NCBI GenBank assembly: GCA_017508895.1
Contig: JAFWRA010000141.1
Coordinates: 1-64,000 of the forward strand
From: Bacteroidales bacterium
Lineage (GTDB): Bacteria; Bacteroidota; Bacteroidia; Bacteroidales; F082
DNA length: 64,000 bases
Direction of reading: 5' to 3'
The translations under genes and the position numbers were made by a program. The notes beneath the pieces are model-generated. The model saw nothing but the letters and a program-made list of their open reading frames with translations, searched no databases and was not told where the DNA came from. This document shows positions 27,745 through 34,606 of the stretch, one piece after another. Each line of letters begins with the position of its first letter. The stretch's first letter is position 1.

Positions 27745-28533
27745 ATGCAAGTCAAATGTGATTTCTGCGGGGCGATGATTGACGAGACAAAGGAGCGCTG
27801 CCCGAATTGCGGCGCTCCGCTCTCGGGTGCTAATCGTACGTCCGCTGAGCAGCCCAAGACCATCGAAGAGCTGCAGAAATGGTATGTGGCGCACCATCTA
27901 CCGCCAGAAGAAATCACCAGGTTCTTCATCGGCAAGAACATCACCGAGCCCAAAGCTTTCGGCATCTATAGGGATGGCAACGGTGACTTTGTGGTCTACA
28001 AGAACAAGTCGACTGGAGAACGTGCCATCCGCTATCAAGGTGCCGACGAGAAGTATGCCGTCAACGAATTGTACCAGCGCCTGAAGGCGGAAATCGCGGA
28101 CCAGAAAGGCAACCGTCCTGCAAGCAGCACGCAGCAGCCTTTATTGGACAATAAGAAAAAGAGGAGAAAAGGCTGCCTGATTGCCGTCATTATCTTTTTT
28201 GTCATGGGCATCTTGATGGCCGTTTTTGACAACACACCTCCTAACGGCTACTACAACTACAACGGTACACAATACTACCATCAGGGCTCGTCATGGTATT
28301 ACTACGACAAAGGGCAAGACGATTGGTTCAAATCCTATGACGACCCCGACATCACGGACAAAAATGCAAAGGACTACCAAACCTACCACCATACTGGTAA
28401 ATCGTTTGAAGAGTCTTGCTGGTACGATTCAGGGAGCCATAGCGACGATTCCGGCTGGGACAGCGACAGCAACTGGGATAGTGGCAATGACTCGTGGGAC
28501 AGCGGTAGTACCGACTGGGATTCGGACTGGTAG
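27745..28533 (+). CDS. Zinc-ribbon membrane protein with Ser/Asp/Trp-rich tail
   Basis: Unknown function, 262 residues. Residues 5-23 form a zinc ribbon (CDFCGAMIDETKERCPNCG). A soluble region of about 110 residues contains YGIYRDGNGDFVVYKNKSTGERAIRY-like strands. A basic stop (KKKRRKG) precedes one membrane helix (about 145-163). The outer part is Tyr/Gly rich (YYNYNGTQYYHQGSSWYYY). The tail repeats a WDSG-type unit (SGWDSDSNWDSGNDSWDSGS). The layout suggests a cytoplasmic metal-binding head tethered to the inner membrane. Similar zinc-ribbon/one-helix proteins are common and uncharacterised. An intrinsic terminator follows at 28603. Confidence 0.8.
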   Translation: MQVKCDFCGAMIDETKERCPNCGAPLSGANRTSAEQPKTIEELQKWYVAHHLPPEEITRFFIGKNITEPKAFGIYRDGNGDFVVYKNKSTGERAIRYQGADEKYAVNELYQRLKAEIADQKGNRPASSTQQPLLDNKKKRRKGCLIAVIIFFVMGILMAVFDNTPPNGYYNYNGTQYYHQGSSWYYYDKGQDDWFKSYDDPDITDKNAKDYQTYHHTGKSFEESCWYDSGSHSDDSGWDSDSNWDSGNDSWDSGSTDWDSDW

Positions 28534-28602
28534 TATTAGGATTGCCTCTGGCAAGAAAGGCTCTGCCTTCGGCGTAGCCAAATCCGAGAAAAATCATTTT
28601 CA

Positions 28603-28637
28603 AAATCTCTCAAAATTCAGTTTTTGGGAGATTTTTT
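28603..28637 (+). terminator. Intrinsic terminator after the zinc-ribbon gene
   Basis: AAATCTCTCAAAA (28603-28615) pairs with TTTTGGGAGATTT (28622-28634) with one wobble, and runs into TTTTTT to 28637. Typical rho-independent form. The gap 28534-28879 otherwise holds the two promoters and a small leader hairpin of the next gene. Confidence 0.8.
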
Positions 28638-28753
28638 GCTTTGATTTTAATATGTTTCTTGCGAAGCAATCCCTTAACAACATAGACAACCCCATAGACA
28701 ACGGTTGAATTTCGATTTTACAACAAATTGAAATCCAATCGTTTATTTTTTAT

Positions 28754-28761
28754 TATCTTTG
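28754..28761 (+). promoter_or_regulatory. Distal promoter of T9SS cargo gene A
   Basis: TATCTTTG, full TAnnTTTG match, 118 bases before the start codon. The resulting leader would contain the hairpin AAGCCC(TGAAA)GGGCTT at 28776-28792, which is followed further on by GTTGTTTTT. Confidence 0.5.
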
Positions 28762-28823
28762 CGGATTGATAGACAAAGCCCTGAAAGGGCTTGACAAGTT
28801 GTTTTTCGTTTGGAGAAATGCTA

Positions 28824-28831
28824 TACATTTG
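28824..28831 (+). promoter_or_regulatory. Proximal promoter of T9SS cargo gene A
   Basis: TACATTTG, full TAnnTTTG match, 48 bases before the start codon at 28880. TTG at 28799-28801 could serve as the -33 element. Confidence 0.5.
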
Positions 28832-28879
28832 CATTGCAAACCTCAAAAACGAAACAATAACCATTAAAAACATACCATC

Positions 28880-31330
28880 ATGAAAAAGTTATTTACATTA
28901 GCATTAATCTTGTTGGTAGCCACAATGGGCCACTCACAAGTGAGAAAGGTGTCGAAGAACGACGCTAAGAATAAAGTCGCTACCAGGCAAGTCACCAAAG
29001 GCATGGAAAGCTTAAAGAACAAGCAAAGCGAACTCAACAAGACCCGCACCGACGGCGAACTCGACTACACGGTCTACGATTGGCAGACCAACTGGAGCAA
29101 CATCAACCGCACCATCGTTTGGCCTGACGGCACAGTGAACTTCGCTTACAACTATGCATTGGACGATAGCTTCAGCGACTGTGGAACTGGCATTGGCTCT
29201 TACAATGCCATCAATGACGAATGGATTCCGTCAGATGGACGTATCGAAACCGAAAAAACCTGCTTCGGCTCCATTGCTCGTTATCAGGAAAACAGCATTG
29301 TTGTTGCTGCCCAAACTGATTACATGTGTGGCTTGTACATTGTGGAGGACAAAGACAACATAACCCCTAACAGCGTGCCCCCTGTCAGCTACCTCAACCC
29401 CTCATACGATCCTCGCTGCCCCAATGTGATGACCTCGGGAGCCAACCGGGACATCATCCACGTGGTTGCCACTGCCAATAGTGATTTTGGTGTCCCTGGT
29501 GCCGAAGGCGTCAACATGCCCATCATTTACTTCCGTTCGATGGACGGTGGCGAAACTTGGGACAAAGAAAACATCGTTCTTCCCTATATGGGTCCTGAAT
29601 ATGGTTTTGCTTGGGGCAACCACATCTGCTATTGGATGGAAACTACTGATGACAACTGCCTCGCTTTAGTTGTCAACAACCCTTGGAGCGACGGTATGGT
29701 TATCTACAGCTATGACGATGGTGAAACATGGGAAAGAAAGGTATTCTACCATCATCCTGGCATCAACACTACTTTCGACACTTGGTTCATGTATCCGCGT
29801 TGGACCTCCTGTGTCTGGGGAGCCAACGATGAGCTCTGTCTTGCCTACGAGTTTAATTGCATCACTGGTGAACCTGGTTCAAGAAATTACGATCCAAGCA
29901 TTGGCGGTGTTGCATTTTGGAGCGAAAGCCTGCCTTACCATGGTGAGACCCCACCCCCCACTCCTGGCCAGCCCTTTGTCATGAACACTGATTACATACT
30001 CGAACTCTATAATAGCTGGTACAACACCTTTAACAACTACTATAACTGGTACAACCCTTTGCAAGAGATATGGACTGAATTATTTGGCTACATTGAAGAA
30101 GGAAATACATACTATTTAGGTGTTCACGGCAATTATTACTGTGGTCCAGTGGCCATGCCTGTCCTCTGCAAGGTGCCAAATACCGACGATGACCTAATAG
30201 CTGTTTGGATTGCCTTGGATCCAAATAATATGGAATATAATGGCATTTTTTACTTTAAACTCTTCGCCAGCTATTCCCTTAATGGTGGTCTCACGTGGAC
30301 TCCTCAAACCCAACTTACCGACAATTTCATGTGGACACTCAACGAGTTCGTTTATCCACAAGCCGCTGTGATTGGATCAACCCTCGTAGTTGCTGTCCAG
30401 ACTGATAATGAAACGGGTACCTTCATCCAAAACGACGACCTAGATGGTGACAACAACTTTTACCAAGGCTTCACCTTCGATATCAGCGGTTTCATTCCCC
30501 CGGTCCCACCCTCACCACACCCGAATAATTCAGAATGGTACTACGAAATCGAGTGGGACAACGGCGACATCACCTACCAACACTTGGAATGCACAGGCGA
30601 CACCGTCATGCAAGGCAAGCGACCTAAGGTAATCGTGCGCAGCAACACGCATTACGACCGCGAAGAAATCGAAGTGACGCACGAATACATTTATGAAGAG
30701 GATGGCATCGTCTATTGGTGGAATAAGAATTTGGAAGAATTCACCATTCTATATGACCTCAATGCCGATGTGGGCGACGAATGGGAAATCAAAGTCGGCT
30801 TGGAAAGCCTAACCATGCACGTGGATGCCGTAGAGAATTACGAATACGAAGGCTACACCTATCGGATGCTGACAGTGAGCGACCCCGAAGACCTCTTCAG
30901 CGGCGACATCGTGTGCGGCATCGGCCACCTTACCAGTTTCTTCCCCGAACGGCTGATGAACAGAGACAAAAACTACAGCGTGGAAGGCATACGTTGCTAT
31001 TGGGTTGACGGCAACTTGATATTTAAAATCGGCGAGGAAGACTGCGATGCAATTTATGGCGAACTTCATGGAATGGAAGAGATCGGCCCTTCGACAGGCT
31101 CAGGGACTTTCACGGTCTATCCCAATCCAGCCAATGGCGTTTTGTTTGTACGGACGTTGCGCGCAACGTCTCTACCAGACCAGACCTACCGTATCACCAA
31201 CCTCATGGGGCAAACCCTGCTGCAAGGCCACATCACCGGCGAAATCCAGCAGATTGACATTGCAAATTTGCCCATGGGTATGTATTTCATCAGCGCGGGC
31301 GGACAAACTGTGAAATTTGTTGTAAAATAA
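28880..31330 (+). CDS. T9SS cargo paralogue A: Asp-box (sialidase-like propeller) head, shared tail module
   Basis: Secreted protein of 816 residues. The signal peptide is MKKLFTLALILLVATMGHSQ. The head (about 30-540) has three Asp-box motifs of the BNR type: SMDGGETW, SYDDGETW and SLNGGLTW, which indicate a beta-propeller like sialidases; no catalytic residues can be assigned. Then comes a module of about 170 residues shared with paralogues B and C (WYYEIEWDNGDITYQHLECT to GEEDCDAIYGELHG). The C-terminal sorting domain follows (VYPNPANGVL, YRITNLMGQTLLQG, LPMGMYFISAGG, KFVVK), which directs export by the T9SS. A palindromic repeat is embedded in the sorting domain at 31153-31170 and another repeat-like stretch in the linker at 31087-31107. 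First gene of a run of four on the plus strand. Confidence 0.85.
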   Translation: MKKLFTLALILLVATMGHSQVRKVSKNDAKNKVATRQVTKGMESLKNKQSELNKTRTDGELDYTVYDWQTNWSNINRTIVWPDGTVNFAYNYALDDSFSDCGTGIGSYNAINDEWIPSDGRIETEKTCFGSIARYQENSIVVAAQTDYMCGLYIVEDKDNITPNSVPPVSYLNPSYDPRCPNVMTSGANRDIIHVVATANSDFGVPGAEGVNMPIIYFRSMDGGETWDKENIVLPYMGPEYGFAWGNHICYWMETTDDNCLALVVNNPWSDGMVIYSYDDGETWERKVFYHHPGINTTFDTWFMYPRWTSCVWGANDELCLAYEFNCITGEPGSRNYDPSIGGVAFWSESLPYHGETPPPTPGQPFVMNTDYILELYNSWYNTFNNYYNWYNPLQEIWTELFGYIEEGNTYYLGVHGNYYCGPVAMPVLCKVPNTDDDLIAVWIALDPNNMEYNGIFYFKLFASYSLNGGLTWTPQTQLTDNFMWTLNEFVYPQAAVIGSTLVVAVQTDNETGTFIQNDDLDGDNNFYQGFTFDISGFIPPVPPSPHPNNSEWYYEIEWDNGDITYQHLECTGDTVMQGKRPKVIVRSNTHYDREEIEVTHEYIYEEDGIVYWWNKNLEEFTILYDLNADVGDEWEIKVGLESLTMHVDAVENYEYEGYTYRMLTVSDPEDLFSGDIVCGIGHLTSFFPERLMNRDKNYSVEGIRCYWVDGNLIFKIGEEDCDAIYGELHGMEEIGPSTGSGTFTVYPNPANGVLFVRTLRATSLPDQTYRITNLMGQTLLQGHITGEIQQIDIANLPMGMYFISAGGQTVKFVVK
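31153..31170. repeat. Palindrome inside the sorting domain of paralogue A
   Basis: GACGTTGCGCGCAACGTC is a perfect 18-base palindrome, flanked by GTA on the left and TCTAC on the right as in an imperfect longer palindrome. It encodes part of the stretch between NGVLFV and YRITNL, where paralogues B and C carry other repeats. Confidence 0.8.
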
Positions 31331-31350
31331 ACCATTAAAAACATAATACC

Positions 31351-33174
31351 ATGAAAAAAATGATCACTTTAATAGTGCTTCTCACCATGACCCTATGTGC
31401 AAAAGCATCTGTCTACGATTTCATTGCATTTCCAGAACATGTCATTGGGCGAAAGATAAACTCCTCCGGCCAAGTCACAAATGAATACCCCTCCGATTTC
31501 ATCTATAACCAAAACGGCGTATTGACCAGATTCGATTTTCCGACAATGCTTTCAAACACTTACTATTTTGTCGATTACCCTTCTATGGTTTCGTCCGTTC
31601 ATACTAGCTATCTAGGTCATCCCATTATTACAGAAAACCACACCTACCAATACAATAACTTCGACCAAATCATGCACTCGGAACACACCCACTCACAGTA
31701 CGGCATCGCTTATTATGATTATCTCTACGACAATAACCATAAACTGACAAAAATCAACCACGATGTCACTGATCCGGATTATGAATTTCATGAGCAAACC
31801 ATTTATGAATATGAAAACAACTATAGGACCCAAATTGAATACTATTACAGTGGCTATCAAACCTTATTGCTGAGTTCTCGGACAACAAATTGTTATGATG
31901 AAAGACTTCAGATTTTGACATCCCAAATCGAGAAATATAATGGAACAGGCGAAATCATTGCCACTTCACTCAAAACTTATTCATACACGCCCAACAACAA
32001 GACAAACAACATCATCACCCAAACTCTAATTGATGGAGACTGGGTAAACTCAAGCATTATCCAATATGTTTATGATGACAAGGACCGTGTTATCGAATTT
32101 CAGAAGTGGCTGTGGTCAGACGAAAATGAAGATTGGAACATCACCAATAAAATTGTTTATGACTTTAATGACGATGAACAAAAACTCACTATCTCGTTCC
32201 GCAAGACAAACACTACTGGCGAATGGATATGGGACGAATTCTCTAGCCAAACCCTGTTTTATGAATCAGATTTGAACGAATGGCAAAAAGCTATTTCAAA
32301 CTACAAAAACCTTAACATCAACCAATTCGAAATCGATATACATTATGTAACTAAAGAGATCGAGTTCCCGATGCTTTCGGAATGGTATTACGAACTCAAG
32401 TGGGACGACGGCAGCATCACCTATCAACACTTGGAATGCACAGGTGACACCGTCTTGCAAGGCAAGCGTCCCAAAGTCATCGTGCGCAGCAATACACATT
32501 ATGACCGCGATACCATTAACGAAGTGACCCATGAATATATCCTTGAGGAAAACGGCATAGTTTATTGGTGGAACAATACATTGCAGGAATTCACCACGCT
32601 CTATGACAATAACGCTGATACAGGCGACGAATGGGAAATCAAGGTGGGCACGGAGAGCATCATCGTACACGTGGACCATGTGGATGTCTTCGAATATCAA
32701 GGGGGAACATTTAAAATGCTGCAAATCAGCGATGCAAATGACATCTTCAACGGTGACATTATCGTCGGATTTGGCCACATGACCAGTTTCTTCCCTGAAA
32801 AACTGATGAACCAAGGCAAAGGCTTCCGCGTGGATGGACTCCGATGCTACTGGGTGGAAGGTGCCTTGCTCTATCACAACGGTGAAGAGGACTGCGATGC
32901 CATCCATAGCGAACTGCAAGACATTGAAGAACATCCTTCGAAAACCGCTTTCGTGGTGTATCCCAATCCCACCAACAATATCCTGTTTGTAGAGACGCAA
33001 AATCTTGCGTCTCAACCGACGACAACCGAATACAATATCACCAACCTCATAGGCCAAACCCTGCTGCAAGGCCACATCACCGCCGAAATCCAGCAGATTG
33101 ACATTGCAAATTTGCCCATGGGTATGTATTTCATCAGCGTGGGCGGACAAACTGTGAAATTCGTAAAGCAATGA
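31351..33174 (+). CDS. T9SS cargo paralogue B: Tyr/Asp-rich repeat head, shared tail module
   Basis: Secreted protein of 607 residues with signal peptide MKKMITLIVLLTMTLCAKA. The head (about 25-340) consists of beta-repeat units rich in Tyr and Asp that resemble YD/RHS-like repeats (YDYLYDNNHKLTKI, YVYDDKDRVIEFQKW, YDFNDDEQKLTISF). The shared module starts at WYYELKWDDGSITYQHLECT and ends near GEEDCDAIHSELQD. The sorting domain follows (VYPNPTNNIL, YNITNLIGQTLLQG, LPMGMYFISVGG). Its final 107 coding bases are nearly identical to those of paralogue A (two mismatches). The stop codon overlaps the start of the TPR/HTH gene (ATGA), so the two are translationally coupled. Confidence 0.85.
   Translation: MKKMITLIVLLTMTLCAKASVYDFIAFPEHVIGRKINSSGQVTNEYPSDFIYNQNGVLTRFDFPTMLSNTYYFVDYPSMVSSVHTSYLGHPIITENHTYQYNNFDQIMHSEHTHSQYGIAYYDYLYDNNHKLTKINHDVTDPDYEFHEQTIYEYENNYRTQIEYYYSGYQTLLLSSRTTNCYDERLQILTSQIEKYNGTGEIIATSLKTYSYTPNNKTNNIITQTLIDGDWVNSSIIQYVYDDKDRVIEFQKWLWSDENEDWNITNKIVYDFNDDEQKLTISFRKTNTTGEWIWDEFSSQTLFYESDLNEWQKAISNYKNLNINQFEIDIHYVTKEIEFPMLSEWYYELKWDDGSITYQHLECTGDTVLQGKRPKVIVRSNTHYDRDTINEVTHEYILEENGIVYWWNNTLQEFTTLYDNNADTGDEWEIKVGTESIIVHVDHVDVFEYQGGTFKMLQISDANDIFNGDIIVGFGHMTSFFPEKLMNQGKGFRVDGLRCYWVEGALLYHNGEEDCDAIHSELQDIEEHPSKTAFVVYPNPTNNILFVETQNLASQPTTTEYNITNLIGQTLLQGHITAEIQQIDIANLPMGMYFISVGGQTVKFVKQ
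32992..33013. repeat. Inverted repeat inside the sorting domain of paralogue B
   Basis: GAGACGCAA (32992-33000) and TTGCGTCTC (33005-33013) form a perfect nine-base inverted repeat with loop AATC. It encodes the insertion between NNILFV and YNITNL, equivalent in position to the repeats in paralogues A and C. Confidence 0.8.
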
Positions 33175-34514
33175 AAACCCGATGTATATTAATGACCGTG
33201 CTTGTGCTGGCGAGCCTTTCGGCCTGTCGGCATGAGGCGCGCTGGCTCAAAGAAGCGGAGACGCACTATCAGCAAGGCCTCGAACAGCGTGCTGCCAGAC
33301 AGTCGGAGGAGGCGGCCGAGTCGTTCAGCCAGGCGCTGATCGACATCAACCGCTGCGACCAAGACCACCCCGAGGTGAAACGCCTGAAAGCACAAATCGA
33401 GGACAACCTCGGCTTCACCTATTGGAAGCACGAACTGTTTGCCGAAGCCCTGCCGCTGCACACCGACGCCGCCACGCTGGCCCGCGAACTCAACGACTCC
33501 ACCTTATTGATGAACGCCCTGCGCAACTGCGGTCGCGCAACGGCCTCGTTAGGTGATACCGATGCGGCAGAACAGCATTACAACGAAGCCCTTGCCATCG
33601 CCAAGGCCTTGAACGACAAGACCATGGAAAACGAAGTTCTATTGGAATCGAGCCGCGACGTGTATTTGGTGAAGGAAGACTTCGGCCAGGTGATTGAGCG
33701 CATCACCCGAGCACGCGCTGCCGGTGCCGAAGGCGACAGCCAACTGACCTTGGGTCTGGCTTACTATTATCTGGAACAGGACAGCCTCGCCATCGTCCAC
33801 CTCACTGAAGCCACCCATAACGAGATGGCTGGCGTGCGCATGTCGGCCTACCAAAGCCTCTATTTCATCCATCAGATTGAGGAGGACTACCAAAAGGCTT
33901 TGGAATGTCACGAACTGTTCAACGAGAACATGATGCAGGCCAACCAAACCCACCGCAGCGAGCAGGTGCAGCGCATCAAAGCGGAATACGACCTCCAGAT
34001 GCAGAAAAGCCAACTGCAATCGGAACAAAAGCTGAAGAGCCTCTACCTTTATCTCATCCTCGGTCTCTTGTTGGTCGTTTTGGCTATCACTTTGCTACTC
34101 TTGCGACAGAAAACACTGAGTGCCAAGTTGAAAGCCGAAGAGATGAAGAACCAGCTGGAGTTAGAATTGAAGAAAAACAAGGTGTATGTGACCGCCCTCG
34201 CCCTCACCGAGCAAATCACCGCCTCGACCCTTGACTTCGACTTGAAGGAAAATGAATGGGACGACTTCGTGACGCTCATCGACAAGGTCTACAGCGACTT
34301 CACCAAACGGCTAATGGACAAATACCCCACCCTCACCAAGAGCGACCTGCAAATCTGCTGCCTCACCAAGCAAGGCTTCAGCAACCAAGTCATCTCCATC
34401 CTGATGAACCTGCAAACCAACTCCTATGCCCGCCGCAAGTCGCGCATCAAGCAGGAGAAGATGAACGGCTTGGAGGACGAGCGGAGTTTTGAAGAAATTA
34501 TCAATTCGATATAG
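33171..34514 (+). CDS. TPR lipoprotein/membrane protein with C-terminal LuxR-like HTH
   Basis: A 447-residue protein with signal sequence MKTRCILMTVLVLASLSAC (lipobox LSAC), about six TPR-type helical repeats (residues 25-270), a membrane helix (about 290-310, LYLYLILGLLLVVLAITLLLL), a coiled coil, and a C-terminal helix-turn-helix region (PTLTKSDLQICCLTKQGFSNQVISILM). Bacteroidota have many such TPR-membrane-HTH proteins, thought to pass a periplasmic signal to a cytoplasmic DNA-binding or partner domain. It overlaps paralogue B by four bases (ATGA). That suggests a regulatory or assembly link with the T9SS cargo cluster, which is inference. The following 90 bases are simple repeats of GTTGTTCAGTTATTCAG type. 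Confidence 0.8.
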   Translation: MKTRCILMTVLVLASLSACRHEARWLKEAETHYQQGLEQRAARQSEEAAESFSQALIDINRCDQDHPEVKRLKAQIEDNLGFTYWKHELFAEALPLHTDAATLARELNDSTLLMNALRNCGRATASLGDTDAAEQHYNEALAIAKALNDKTMENEVLLESSRDVYLVKEDFGQVIERITRARAAGAEGDSQLTLGLAYYYLEQDSLAIVHLTEATHNEMAGVRMSAYQSLYFIHQIEEDYQKALECHELFNENMMQANQTHRSEQVQRIKAEYDLQMQKSQLQSEQKLKSLYLYLILGLLLVVLAITLLLLRQKTLSAKLKAEEMKNQLELELKKNKVYVTALALTEQITASTLDFDLKENEWDDFVTLIDKVYSDFTKRLMDKYPTLTKSDLQICCLTKQGFSNQVISILMNLQTNSYARRKSRIKQEKMNGLEDERSFEEIINSI

Positions 34515-34606
34515 TTGTCTGTTGTTCAGTTATTCAGTTGTTCAATTGAAATATTGATTCTATGAATCTTAAATCTTTGAATCAAATAATAAAAACCTAA
34601 AATACC

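Noticed and set aside
28700..28750. Possible riboswitch upstream of cargo gene A
   Set aside because: There is only a weak inverted repeat (GGTTGAATTTC/GAAATCCAATC with two mismatches) located before the first promoter, so it would not be in the leader.
34515..34606. Possible regulatory leader of paralogue C
   Set aside because: Consists of simple TTCAGTTGTTCAATTG and TTGAAT-type repeats with no promoter match or stable hairpin that I can defend.
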